This document shows positions 10,395 to 19,227 of a stretch of DNA of 64,000 bases, piece after piece. The stretch is from UBA5543 sp964464965 (GTDB lineage: Bacteria; Bacteroidota; Bacteroidia; Chitinophagales; Chitinophagaceae). Location of the stretch: NCBI GenBank assembly GCA_964464965.1, contig CAYXHM010000002.1, forward strand, positions 186,001-250,000, read 5' to 3'. Each line of letters starts with the position of its first letter. The stretch's first letter is position 1. The notes below the pieces were generated by a model that was not told the DNA's origin, searched no databases, and worked only from the letters and a program-made list of their open reading frames with translations. The position numbers and the translations under genes were made by a program.

Positions 10395-11033
10395 ATGACT
10401 TACAAAGAATTAGTATCAGTAACAGGAATCGGTGGTCTGTTCCACCTGGTAACTACCAAGAGCGATGGCGCTATAGTGCGTAACATTTCTGACAAGACAA
10501 CGAAATTTATTTCGGCGCGTCTGCACAATGTTACTCCATTGGAAAGTATAGAGGTATATACTACCGGCGATAACGTGCGCCTGCATGAGGTTTTTCAGAA
10601 AATGAAAGACATGGAGGCTACCATACCACCGCCCACAGACCCTAAAAAGCTGGATAATGATACCATAAAGGCATATTTCGATAAAATACACCCGGATTTT
10701 GATCACGACCGCGTGTATGTAAGCGACATGAAAAAGATGCTGAAATGGTACACCATGCTGAAGGAAAACGACCTGCTGAACTTTGATAGCATGAAACCAC
10801 AGGAGGAAGAAGTAGCTGAAGCGCCTGAAGCCACTATGGAAGAAGCTGCTATAACAGAAGAAAAAGCCGCACCTAAAAAAGTTGCAAAAAAGAAAGCTGA
10901 AGTAGCAGATGCTGCCGAGGGTGAAGAAGCACCTGCTCCTAAAAAAGCGGCTAAAAAGAAAGCAGCGCCTAAAACTGAAGGAGAGGAAAAGCCTGCTCCT
11001 AAAAAAGCGGCTAAAAAGAAAACTGAAGAATAG
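10395..11033 (+). CDS. DUF5606 domain protein with Lys/Ala-rich tail
   Basis: A 212-residue cytoplasmic protein. The N-terminal 140 residues match the Bacteroidota DUF5606 family: TYKELVSVTGIGGLFHLV, then RVYVSDMKKMLKWYTML. No biochemical role is established for that family. The C-terminal 70 residues are low complexity, with three APKKAAKKK-like repeats and acidic spacers, resembling histone-H1-like tails; nucleic-acid binding is only an inference. The ATG at 10395 is chosen because the longer frame uses TTG at 10353, upstream of the -7 promoter element. A terminator follows. Confidence 0.85.
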   Translation: MTYKELVSVTGIGGLFHLVTTKSDGAIVRNISDKTTKFISARLHNVTPLESIEVYTTGDNVRLHEVFQKMKDMEATIPPPTDPKKLDNDTIKAYFDKIHPDFDHDRVYVSDMKKMLKWYTMLKENDLLNFDSMKPQEEEVAEAPEATMEEAAITEEKAAPKKVAKKKAEVADAAEGEEAPAPKKAAKKKAAPKTEGEEKPAPKKAAKKKTEE

Positions 11034-11057
11034 TTATTACATCATATTGAGTAAAAG

Positions 11058-11087
11058 ACGGGCTGCTATACTGCAGCCCGTTTCTAT
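11058..11087 (+). terminator. Rho-independent terminator after DUF5606 gene
   Basis: A 9-bp perfect stem, ACGGGCTGC with GCAGCCCGT, has a 6-nt loop and is followed by a T-rich run. It lies 24 bp after the stop codon. Confidence 0.8.
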
Positions 11088-11117
11088 TATGCTTACACAA
11101 GGGTTACGTAAACATTG

Positions 11118-11125
11118 TACCTTTG
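11118..11125 (+). promoter_or_regulatory. -7 element TACCTTTG before rluB
   Basis: Exact TAnnTTTG match, 20 nt before the ATG at 11146. Confidence 0.5.
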
Positions 11126-11145
11126 CAAACTGATATATTTTTATA

Positions 11146-12751
11146 ATGAGTACAGAAAGGCCAGGTGGCAAGCGCGAAAACGGTTCAGAAAGAAAACGTA
11201 TAGTGAGGAAGAAATCAGACGATTCAACATCATCTTTTGATAATCGCGGCAGGGCAGATAAGCCTAAACGCCCATATGGCACACGACCGGAAACCGGCAA
11301 TGGCGATAATGATAAACCTAAACGTCCTTATGGAACGCGGCAGGACTCGTCATCTTACAATGATAAGAAGCCCAAACGTCCCTATGGTACAAGACCCGAA
11401 GGAAGTTCAACAGGTAACGAACGCCCAAAGCGCGATTTTAACAAGCGCCCTGACAGGGACGAGAAACCAAAACGTAGTTTCGATAAAAGGGAAGAAAGAA
11501 CTGAACGACCAAAACGTGACTTTGATAAACGGACAGACAGGGACGAGAAACCAAAACGTAGTTTCGATAAAAGGGAAGAAAGAACTGAACNNNNNNNNNN
11601 NNNNNNNNNNNNNNNNNNNNNNNNNNNNNNNNNNNNNNNNNNNNNNNNNNNNNNNNNNNNNNNNNNNNNNNNNNNNNNNNNNNNNNNNNNGACCCAAACG
11701 TGACTTTGATAAACGGACAGACAGGGACGAGAAACCAAAACGCAGTTTTGATAAAAGAGAAGAAAGGACTGAACGGCCAAAACGTGACTTTGATAAACGT
11801 TCTGACAGGGACGAGAAACCAAAACGTAATTTTGATACCCCGGCTAAGAAAAAGGCTGCTATAGAAAGCGCTAAACGCGCCGGTGGTGGCAGGCCCGATA
11901 CCTTTTTTGCAAAAACAGAACGTCCGCAGAAGCCTAAATGGGAAATAGCAGAAAGAACCCCTAAACGCACTGAAAATAAAAACAGGGATAGGGTAAAGGA
12001 ACAGGAAGAACAAGATATGCCGCTGGAAGTTACCCGTAAAGACGAGGTAATGCCACTAAATAAATATGTAGCGCATTGCGGTATATGCAGCCGTAGAGAG
12101 GCGGCAGACCTGATTAAAGAAGGTAAGGTGAAAGTAAACGGCGAGGTTATGATAGAGCCGGGTTATAAAGTGCAACTGGACGATAAGGTAGAATATGAAG
12201 ACAAGGTCATCATGTCTCAGAAAAACCTGGTGTACATATTGCTGAATAAACCTAAAAACTACCTGACAACAACAGACGATCCACAAGAACGTAAAACCGT
12301 AATGGAACTCGTGGCAGATGCAGGCGACGTGCGTGTATATCCTGTAGGAAGACTGGACAGAAATACTTCAGGGTTACTGCTGCTAACCAATGATGGTGAG
12401 CTGGCACAAAAATTATCACATCCGAAATACAACATTAAAAAGGTGTACCAGGTAACGCTGGATAAAGTATTGACCAAGGCGCACTTTGATAAAATAATGG
12501 CAGGCCTTACCCTGGAAGATGGTGAGATAAAAGTAGATGACCTGGCATACCTGGAAAAGAAAAACGAAATAGGTATTGAAATACATAGCGGGCGCAACCG
12601 TATAGTGCGCCGTATATTTGAGCACCTGGGTTATTCGGTAGAGAAGCTGGACCGTGTTGTGTACGCCGGGCTTACAAAGAAAAATATACCGCGTGGTAAA
12701 TGGCGTTTTCTTAATAAACAGGAAATCATCAACATGAAATACATTAAGTAA
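11146..12751 (+). CDS. rluB: RsuA/RluB-family rRNA pseudouridine synthase with repetitive charged N-terminus (interrupted by assembly gap)
   Basis: It converts a uridine in rRNA (23S, by RluB analogy) to pseudouridine. The first 230 or so visible residues are a very basic, disordered extension of KRPYGTR and RPKRDFDKR...KPKRSFDKR repeats. Then come an S4 RNA-binding domain (MPLNKYVAHCGICSRREAADL) and the catalytic core, with the Asp in GRLDRNTSGLLLLTNDG and the RNRIVRRIFEHLGY motif. A run of 100 N at 11591-11690 splits the gene, and the two sides appear in different frames only because 100 is a placeholder; joined directly the repeat reads through in frame. The downstream gene starts 4 nt after its stop. 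Confidence 0.9.
11419..11837 (+). repeat. 84-bp tandem repeat in rluB N-terminal region
   Basis: Units of 84 nt (28 codons, beginning GAACGACCAAAACG) start at 11419, 11503 and 11587, and continue after the gap. Adjacent units are almost identical, which explains the broken assembly here. Confidence 0.85.
11591..11690. other. Assembly gap of exactly 100 N
   Basis: The gap has the conventional placeholder length for an unknown distance. It sits inside the 84-bp tandem repeat. The left edge GAAC and right edge GACCC join into a perfect repeat phase, so the real missing length should be zero or a multiple of 84. Confidence 0.95.
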
Positions 12752-12755
12752 GAAC

Positions 12756-13898
12756 ATGCTGGTTACAGCTACACGCATACACAACGGGAAAAATTGGCTG
12801 CCTCAGGGTAGCGTTATTGACGTAACTGAAGACGGTACCATTACCGGTATATTAGATAACCCAGGTAATGAAGATGTTAAGCATTACGACGGTATTATAT
12901 GCCCGGGCTTTGTAAACGTACATTGCCACCTGGAGCTGTCGCACATGAAAGGACTTATACCTGAGCATACGGGGTTAATTCCTTTCCTGAAGCAAGTGGC
13001 CTTTACCCGCAATAACCATACAGAAGAAGAAAAGGCCCTCGCACGTCATGAGGCTTTCCGCGCCATGTTGGCTAATGGCATTGTAGCTGTCGGCGATATT
13101 GCCAATACTAATGATACGCTGGACCTGCGCGCAACGGGCAAAATGCTCTTTCATTCTTTTGTGGAATCGATAGGCTTTTCTGAACAGCCGCAAAAGCAAT
13201 TTGAATACGCTGTAAACACTTACAAAGCTTTCACATCTGCTGAAGACGGGCATAGGCAATCTATTGTACCACACGCGCCGTATAGCGTATCAAAGCAGTT
13301 GTTTCAACTCATCAACGGCTTTGATACAACATCAGTCATTTCAATACACAACCAGGAAAGCCGGGCGGAAGATCAATATTACACCCTTAAAAAAGGTGAT
13401 GTAACTGACCTCTTACAAACTATAGGTATCAATGATGATTTCTTTCAACCATCGGGCAAATCATCTTTACAAACTTACCTGCCTTTATTCGCCCCGTTAC
13501 ACCCTATGATATTTGTGCATAACACCTATACTACCACAACTGATATAGAATATGCCAAAGCACATAATAGTAATGTGCATTGGTGCCTTTGCCCCAATGC
13601 CAACCTGTATATAGAAAATACATTGCCAGACATTGATATGCTGATACAGCATTCCGCTAATATTTGCATTGGTACGGATAGCCTTTCATCTAACCACCGG
13701 CTATCTGTACTTGCAGAATTGCACACGATCAAAAACAACTTCCCTTCTATTGATTGGGAAGTATTGCTAAGCTGGGCTACCTATAATGGAGCTAAGGCAT
13801 TGCAAATGGATAGGCACTTGGGCAGCATAGAGGTCAGCAAAAAGCCCGGACTGGTGTTGTTAAATAAGCAATTCAATATAGAGGCTGTATTAGCATAA
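12756..13898 (+). CDS. Amidohydrolase-family metal-dependent hydrolase
   Basis: A cytoplasmic TIM-barrel hydrolase of 380 residues. Metal-site motifs are visible in order: HCHLELSH (strand 1), HAPYSVS, IHNQES, FVHNTYT and GTDSLSSN (the distal Asp). The small N-terminal beta domain and the end (KPGLVLL) are typical of this superfamily, close to the Atz/Trz or aminofutalosine/guanine deaminase branch. The substrate is not certain; a purine or futalosine deaminase is possible. It starts 4 nt after rluB and so is probably co-transcribed with it. It converges with obgE with only 19 bp between the stops. Confidence 0.82.
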   Translation: MLVTATRIHNGKNWLPQGSVIDVTEDGTITGILDNPGNEDVKHYDGIICPGFVNVHCHLELSHMKGLIPEHTGLIPFLKQVAFTRNNHTEEEKALARHEAFRAMLANGIVAVGDIANTNDTLDLRATGKMLFHSFVESIGFSEQPQKQFEYAVNTYKAFTSAEDGHRQSIVPHAPYSVSKQLFQLINGFDTTSVISIHNQESRAEDQYYTLKKGDVTDLLQTIGINDDFFQPSGKSSLQTYLPLFAPLHPMIFVHNTYTTTTDIEYAKAHNSNVHWCLCPNANLYIENTLPDIDMLIQHSANICIGTDSLSSNHRLSVLAELHTIKNNFPSIDWEVLLSWATYNGAKALQMDRHLGSIEVSKKPGLVLLNKQFNIEAVLA

Positions 13899-13917
13899 AC
13901 CCAGCCTTCCTTCCAAA

Positions 13918-14916
13918 TTATTCTTCATGCGTCAGGGAATCCCAAAGCTTGTCCTTAAGTTCTGTAATGCCCTGGTTGGCTACAGATGATATAAACAAGT
14001 GGTCTATGTCTGTAGGTAACGTGGCCGATATAGCTTCCTTCAGTTCATCATCCAGCATATCACTTTTGCTGATGGCGATGATGCGTTTCTTATCCAGCAA
14101 TTCAGGATTAAACTGCTCAAGTTCGTTCAGCAATATCTCGTATTCCCTGGCATGGTCATTACTGTCTGCGGGTATCATAAACAGCAACACAGCATTCCTT
14201 TCTATATGACGCAGGAACCTGTGCCCGAGTCCTTTACCTTCGGCTGCACCCTCTATAATGCCCGGCAGGTCTGCCACGCAAAATGAAAGCTCGTCGCGGT
14301 AAGGCACCATGCCCAATTGCGGTGTAAGGGTAGTAAATGCGTAATCTGCTATTTTAGGTTTAGCAGCGCTGATGGTAGATAACAGTGTAGATTTTCCCGC
14401 ATTCGGGAAACCAACCAACCCAACATCGGCCAATATCTTCAGTTCTAAAAGTTTCCAGCCCTCTACACCCATTTCACCGGGCTGTGCGTATTCAGGCGCC
14501 TGGTTGGTAGATGTGGCAAAGTTGAAGTTACCCAGGCCACCACGTCCACCGGGCAGCCATATCACTTCCTGGCCGTCCTCCAGTATTTCTACTTCTACTT
14601 CTCCTGTTTCTTCATCGCGGCCAATAGTCCCCAATGGCACTTCTATAATCACATTCTCGCCCTCCGGGCCGCTGCATTTGTTCTTACTGCCATTAACACC
14701 ATCCTGCGCATGTATGTTTTTACGGTAGCGCAGGTGTAGTAATGTCCATAACTGCTTGTTGCCGCGCAGTATAATATGTCCGCCGCGTCCACCATCACCG
14801 CCATCCGGCCCCGCCATGGGGTTGAACTTGGTACGCGCGAAATGCGCACTACCTGCTCCGCCTTTGCCCGAACGGCAAAAGACACGGATATAATCAACAA
14901 AGTTTGCTTTCTCCAC
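13918..14916 (-). CDS. obgE: GTPase Obg/CgtA
   Basis: An essential ribosome-associated GTPase of 332 residues. The glycine-rich Obg fold is visible at 1-160 (GPDGGDGGRGGHIILRG). The G domain has G1 GFPNAGKST (169-177), G3 DLPG (216-219) with the Obg-specific GKGLGHRFLRHIER, G4 SKSD and G5-like SSVAN. No C-terminal OCT extension is present, as is common in Bacteroidota. The start is GTG at 14916, overlapping the adk stop by one base (TAGTG), so translation is coupled to adk. The N-terminus EKANFVDYIRV fits the family, which supports this start. Confidence 0.96.
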   Translation of the reverse strand: MEKANFVDYIRVFCRSGKGGAGSAHFARTKFNPMAGPDGGDGGRGGHIILRGNKQLWTLLHLRYRKNIHAQDGVNGSKNKCSGPEGENVIIEVPLGTIGRDEETGEVEVEILEDGQEVIWLPGGRGGLGNFNFATSTNQAPEYAQPGEMGVEGWKLLELKILADVGLVGFPNAGKSTLLSTISAAKPKIADYAFTTLTPQLGMVPYRDELSFCVADLPGIIEGAAEGKGLGHRFLRHIERNAVLLFMIPADSNDHAREYEILLNELEQFNPELLDKKRIIAISKSDMLDDELKEAISATLPTDIDHLFISSVANQGITELKDKLWDSLTHEE

Positions 14917-15497
14917 TATGCGGGTTGTAAAAATTTATCTATCTCCTGGCTTATCAGCTTAAAGGTGCCTTGTATATCATTATCGCCCTTTAGCTTTACC
15001 AGTTTACCAAAAGCGTCATAATGATTGGCCACAATAGCGGTTTTTGAATGGTACTCTTTTATGCGCTTAGTTATCACATCTTCCGTATCGTCGCTCCGGC
15101 CTGAAGTTTGTCCGCGGTTCACCAGGCGTTTTACAAGTTCTGTCTCCGGCACTTCTAAAGACAATACAAGACTTATTGAGGTGTCTTTAAATTCTAATAG
15201 TTTATCTAAAGACTCAGCCTGCTCTTTCGTGCGTGGGAAGCCATCAAAAATGAAACCCCTTGCATCTGGCATATCATCTATTTTACCGCTTATCATTCCT
15301 ATCACTACCTCATCGGGCACCAGCAATCCCTGGTCCATATATTTGCGGGCTTCTATACCCAGCGGGCTTTGTTTGCTCACTTCCTCGCGCAGCAGGTCGC
15401 CGGTAGAAATGTGTTGCAGTTTATAAGTTTTTACAATGTTTTCAGATTGTGTGCCCTTACCACTGCCGGGGGGGCCGAATAATATAAGATTAAACAT
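14916..15497 (-). CDS. adk: Adenylate kinase (short-LID form)
   Basis: It interconverts ATP + AMP and 2 ADP. The protein is 193 residues, with P-loop GPPGSGKGT at 8-16, the AMP-binding STGDLLREE and GFPRTKEQAE segments, and a short LID (RGQTSGRSDDTED) without a zinc-binding Cys set. That makes it the short AK1-like form common in Bacteroidota. The ATG at 15497 is chosen because 37 upstream in-frame codons do not resemble the family and run through the -7 element. It is first in the adk-obgE operon. Confidence 0.97.
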   Translation of the reverse strand: MFNLILFGPPGSGKGTQSENIVKTYKLQHISTGDLLREEVSKQSPLGIEARKYMDQGLLVPDEVVIGMISGKIDDMPDARGFIFDGFPRTKEQAESLDKLLEFKDTSISLVLSLEVPETELVKRLVNRGQTSGRSDDTEDVITKRIKEYHSKTAIVANHYDAFGKLVKLKGDNDIQGTFKLISQEIDKFLQPA

Positions 15498-15525
15498 ATT
15501 GTATCGAAATAATATTAGAACAGTG

Positions 15526-15533
15526 CAAAAATA
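15526..15533 (-). promoter_or_regulatory. -7 element TATTTTTG before adk
   Basis: Exact TAnnTTTG match on the minus strand, 28 nt before the adk ATG. Confidence 0.5.
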
Positions 15534-15657
15534 ATCATAACTGGTGGATAAGCAGCTATAAGAATTGATTAATAACGCATAACATAACCCTAAAAAGCGT
15601 CTTTTCATCGTTAAAACACCTGTCAGGCTTCATTAGTTCGTTATCCCTATGTAAAAA

Positions 15658-16251
15658 TCATTTAGTTGCCGGTAGCAGCTTTTTCAACTCTTCACCATAT
15701 ATTTTGTATTCCCCGGGCTGCATATTGCCTATTTCCAGCTTGTCTATACTATGCCTTATCAGTCTTAATGTAGGGAAACCTACAGCCGCCGTCATTTTTC
15801 TTACTTGCCTGTTTTTACCTTCTGTAAGTGTGAGTGACAACCATGTAGCAGGAATGTTTGCCCTGTATCTTATCGGTGGATTTCTATCGGGCACGGCAGG
15901 CTCTTCAATTATTTTATGTGCAACAGCAGGCAACGTGTTATACAATTTGCCATCTACATTTATGGTGACGCCTGCCTGTATTTTTTTTATGGCTTCATCT
16001 GTTATGTCACCATCTACCTGCACCCAATAAGTTCTCTTATGTGCAAACTTAGGTTCTGTAAGGTGATGTTTTAAATGCTTATCGTTAGTCAATAATAAAA
16101 GCCCCTCACTATCATAATCTAAACGGCCTACAGGATAAATATCTTTTGCTATACCGGGAAGATAATCGGCCAATGTTTCTTTATCACCTTCGGGCGTAAA
16201 TTGTGATAACACCCTGTATGGTTTGTAGAACACTATGTATTGAAATGCCAT
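15658..16251 (-). CDS. RluE-like rRNA pseudouridine synthase
   Basis: A compact 197-residue RsuA/RluB/E/F-family enzyme without an S4 domain. The N-terminal FYKPYRVLSQFTPEG, the catalytic Asp in PVGRLDYDSEGLLLLTND and the ENR-like EGKNRQVRKMTAAVGFPTLRL motif are all present. RluE of E. coli modifies 23S rRNA in the peptidyl-transferase region and also lacks S4, so that assignment is likely but not proven. It is a second member of the superfamily in this window, beside rluB. Confidence 0.87.
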   Translation of the reverse strand: MAFQYIVFYKPYRVLSQFTPEGDKETLADYLPGIAKDIYPVGRLDYDSEGLLLLTNDKHLKHHLTEPKFAHKRTYWVQVDGDITDEAIKKIQAGVTINVDGKLYNTLPAVAHKIIEEPAVPDRNPPIRYRANIPATWLSLTLTEGKNRQVRKMTAAVGFPTLRLIRHSIDKLEIGNMQPGEYKIYGEELKKLLPATK

Positions 16252-16287
16252 GACGGAGTGAACAAACTTTTTACGTTTCTGGTGTGC

Positions 16288-16329
16288 TTAAAAGAAAAAG
16301 TCCGGTTAGTTTTTTGAAACCACCGGACT
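16288..16329 (-). terminator. Rho-independent terminator after batC
   Basis: The stem AGTCCGGT / ACCGGACT (8 bp) is followed on the minus strand by TTTTTCTTTT. It lies about 165 bp after the batC stop and just before the RluE-like gene. Confidence 0.75.
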
Positions 16330-16493
16330 ATTAGGATGGGTTAGTAAGCACAATCCTATCACAATATTAAAAAGAAATTCCGCTACTAAAAAAAAATATT
16401 AAAAGTTTTTTTGGGAAAGTTTCAACACGATGTTGATAAGTTGTTGGCAACCTCCCGCATTTTTACAGAATATCGTGAAGGAATTTTTTGTTG

Positions 16494-17261
16494 TTACCAG
16501 TCTTTTTCAACTTTCACAGGTACGCCTTTCCCTTTCTTCATTTTATCCTGCAACTTCTTTTCTTCCTGTTGCAATGCATTCAGCAGTTGTTCTGCCTGTT
16601 GCTCAGAAAGCTTACTGGGCTGTGCTTGCGGGCGTTTCTCTTTTTCGTCCTCACCTTCCTTTTTATCTTGCTGATCTTGTTGCTGTTCTTTTTTATCGTC
16701 TTTCTTTTCGTCCTTATTCCCATCGCCCTGTTTGTCTTTATTCTCGTCTTTTTTATCCTGTTTATCCTGGTCCTTTTTATCCTTGTTGTCTTTTTTGTCC
16801 TGGTTTTTATTTTTATCATTTTGCTGTTGCTGCTTCAGTTTTTGCAACGCATAAGACAAATTATACTTCGCCTGCTCATCCTCCGGATTTTTTCGCAATG
16901 CTTCTTTATAAGCATTTACAGCCTCGTTATATTTCTGTTCTTCCATGTACGTGTTACCAATGTTATAACTGGCCGCAGCTTGTTGCTCTCTGGCAGGTGC
17001 TGTCTTTACAGTACCCTCGTATATTTTCCGCGATGCTTCAAATTGTTTCTGCTTGTATTGGGCATTGCCCATGTTAAACAACCCTGGTATATAGTTAGGT
17101 TGTTTTTGCAACGCTTTCTGATAGGCCGCCGATGCTTCTTTATATTTTTCCTGCTTATAGAGTGCGTTGCCTTCGCGCACTTCTTTGCTTGGTTGTGCCC
17201 ATATACTACCGGCATACAACAGGCATAACAGCAGTATCGTTATTCCTTTCACGTTCATCAT
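16494..17261 (-). CDS. batC: BatC-like TPR protein
   Basis: An exported protein of 255 residues, with a signal peptide (ITILLLCLLYAGSIWAQ) and three to four TPR units at about 20-140 (EGNALYKQEKYKEASAAYQKAL and similar). A very charged Lys/Asp/Gln linker (about 145-215) and a short C-terminal helix (SEQQAEQLLNALQQEEKKLQ) follow. This architecture and its position after a BatB-like VWA protein match BatC of the Bacteroides aerotolerance (bat) operon. The ATGA overlap with batB indicates coupling. No batA, batD, batE or moxR is next to it here. Confidence 0.82.
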   Translation of the reverse strand: MMNVKGITILLLCLLYAGSIWAQPSKEVREGNALYKQEKYKEASAAYQKALQKQPNYIPGLFNMGNAQYKQKQFEASRKIYEGTVKTAPAREQQAAASYNIGNTYMEEQKYNEAVNAYKEALRKNPEDEQAKYNLSYALQKLKQQQQNDKNKNQDKKDNKDKKDQDKQDKKDENKDKQGDGNKDEKKDDKKEQQQDQQDKKEGEDEKEKRPQAQPSKLSEQQAEQLLNALQQEEKKLQDKMKKGKGVPVKVEKDW

Positions 17262-18271
17262 TGCACTGTTTCAGTTTTGGTAACGGACTTTTTGCCTGGC
17301 AACAACCATTCTGCCACCAGCAATACAAAAGCTATGATCAGGAAATACTGGAAGTAACTTTTGAAATCAGTAAATACTACAGACCCCAGGTTCTTCTGCT
17401 CCATGCCATTTATTTCATCTACCAGTTGTTCTGCAGCATCATCTGTATTGCGCAGGTAAACATACTTTCCCCTTCCCGCAGCAGCTATTTCGCTCAGCGC
17501 CTCCTGGTTCAGTTTACTGATAACGGGGTCACCCTTCTCGTTTAGCTTTATGGAACCAGTGGCCGGGTCGAATATAGTGGTTCCTTGCGCAGAGCCTACC
17601 CCTACAGCGTGTACAATCACGCCCTTTTCAGCAGCAGCTTTTACATTTTCTATAGCCTTTTCATCGTGGTCTTCCCCGTCAGATATTATTACCAGGGATT
17701 TATACTTCTTTTCTTTCTGTGAAAACGAGTTCATGGCCAGCTCCACCGCATCGCTGATAACAGTGCCTTGTGTAGGCACCATGTCGGGTGTTACATTGCC
17801 CAGCATCATCTTCATGGCGCTATAGTCTATAGTAAGTGGCACCTGCAGGTACGCCCTGCCAGCAAAAACAACAAGTGCCACCCTGTCTGTGCTCATCTTG
17901 TCTATCATGCTTTGCACCAGCTGCTTGGCGCGTGTCAGCCTGTCTGGCTGTATATCTTTAGCCAGCATACTTTTACTCACGTCCAGCGCTATGATTACAT
18001 CTACACCTTTGCGCTGTACCTTTTCTGTTCTTGCACCCATCTGCAGGTTGGCCCACCCTATTATGGCTGTGGTGCATGCCAGCGTTACAAGTATAAACTT
18101 AGTAGTGTTCCTGCCGGGAATAAATCCTATCAATTGTGTGTTGATGAGCCGCTCATCTCCCAGCGACTTCATTTTTTTCCTGCGCCAGTATATAGCCAGT
18201 ACGAACAACACTATCAACAATGGTATTAAACCCAATGCCAGCAAGTGCGATATGTGTTGAAAACGCATCAT
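17258..18271 (-). CDS. batB: BatB-like VWA-domain membrane protein
   Basis: A 337-residue inner-membrane protein. Two N-terminal helices (about 10-28 and 58-75) precede a von Willebrand A domain starting VDVIIALDVSKSM, whose DxSxS MIDAS motif binds a divalent metal, and a C-terminal helix (FQYFLIIAFVLLVAEWLL). This is the BatA/BatB architecture of the aerotolerance operon; the pairing with the TPR protein favours BatB. It is the first gene of the unit and overlaps batC by 4 nt. Confidence 0.85.
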   Translation of the reverse strand: MMRFQHISHLLALGLIPLLIVLFVLAIYWRRKKMKSLGDERLINTQLIGFIPGRNTTKFILVTLACTTAIIGWANLQMGARTEKVQRKGVDVIIALDVSKSMLAKDIQPDRLTRAKQLVQSMIDKMSTDRVALVVFAGRAYLQVPLTIDYSAMKMMLGNVTPDMVPTQGTVISDAVELAMNSFSQKEKKYKSLVIISDGEDHDEKAIENVKAAAEKGVIVHAVGVGSAQGTTIFDPATGSIKLNEKGDPVISKLNQEALSEIAAAGRGKYVYLRNTDDAAEQLVDEINGMEQKNLGSVVFTDFKSYFQYFLIIAFVLLVAEWLLPGKKSVTKTETVQ

Positions 18272-18427
18272 AATATTAAAGCGAAGAATGCAAATTTAAC
18301 CTTGAAGATAGTTTATGCTAACAAACAGGGATGTTTTTTAATTTCTTTAACAATGTAATATATCAAATCATTTCCTGCATTTTTCAGCACATTAAAATAC
18401 CTTTATGCCCTGTTATCCCGGATATAT

Positions 18428-19156
18428 ATGTTCAGACACAAGGGTAAACATCGAACTTTTACTCAGAATCTAAAACTCGCATCCCTCCTTTCGTTTGTTG
18501 CAGGGATTGTAAATGTATCGGGTTTCTTTGCTATCAGCACGCTGACGACTAATGTAACCGGGCACTTTGCCTACTTTGCTGATGAACTGGTTAAAAACAG
18601 GTGGTACCAGGCACAGGTATATTTACTCTATATCATTGCATTCTTCCTGGGTGCATTCTTTTCCAGTTTATGTGTAGAGTATGTTGCTACGCGCAGGCCC
18701 GGATATACGTATGTTATACCCTTATTGCTGGAAATCGCTATACTCACCACTGTATCTTTACTGGGCATAACAGTTTTACAAACAAATACGCAGCTTATTG
18801 CCAGCATATTGCTGTTTGCCATGGGTATGCAAAATGCTTTGGTCACCAGTGTATCTAACTCTGTAGTACGTACCACACACCTTACCGGCTTGTTTACAGA
18901 TTTGGGCATAGAAATTTCTCAACTGTTCTTTTATAAGGAGGCCGCCCAGAAGTTAAAACTTAAATCGTCCATACAGCTCAGGTTGGCTATTATCAGTTTC
19001 TTCTTTTTAGGATGCCTGGTCGGTGGGTACGGATATCTTATGTTGGGCATGCCTGTATTACTACTGGCTGTATTGTGCCTGAGTATAGGTTTAAGCTACG
19101 ATACTGCCAGGTTGAAAATCGTATCAATAAAAAGAAAATACCAGAAAAGGGATTAA
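18428..19156 (+). CDS. YoaK/DUF1275 family membrane protein
   Basis: A 242-residue integral membrane protein with about six helices. The family signature is clear: FVAGIVNVSGFFAISTLTTNVTGH near the N-terminus and FAMGMQNALVTSVSNSVVRTTHLTG in the middle. DUF1275 members are common transporter-like proteins of unknown substrate. It is divergent from batB with 156 bp between them. Confidence 0.85.
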   Translation: MFRHKGKHRTFTQNLKLASLLSFVAGIVNVSGFFAISTLTTNVTGHFAYFADELVKNRWYQAQVYLLYIIAFFLGAFFSSLCVEYVATRRPGYTYVIPLLLEIAILTTVSLLGITVLQTNTQLIASILLFAMGMQNALVTSVSNSVVRTTHLTGLFTDLGIEISQLFFYKEAAQKLKLKSSIQLRLAIISFFFLGCLVGGYGYLMLGMPVLLLAVLCLSIGLSYDTARLKIVSIKRKYQKRD

Positions 19157-19214
19157 CAGCCTTTCAGGTAGAAAATCAGGGTTAATAAGCTGCTGCAACA
19201 AAAAGCAAATAAGT

Positions 19215-19222
19215 TAGCTTTG
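19215..19222 (+). promoter_or_regulatory. -7 element TAGCTTTG before helicase gene
   Basis: Exact TAnnTTTG match ending 5 nt before the ATG at 19228, so the transcript is probably leaderless. Confidence 0.6.
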
Positions 19223-19227
19223 CAAAC

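Noticed and set aside
11237..11590. Alternative frame giving a longer start for the rluB-like gene
   Set aside because: It is produced only by the frame change across the N placeholder; the repeat phase supports the start at 11146.
16320..16350. Hairpin TAGGAT/ATCCTA next to the batC terminator
   Set aside because: Only 6 bp with a 15-nt loop and no tract; too weak to call.
16430..17228. Hydrophobic plus-strand frames over batC
   Set aside because: They are the antisense of the Lys/Asp/Gln-rich linker; the hydrophobic composition is an artefact of the charged codons.
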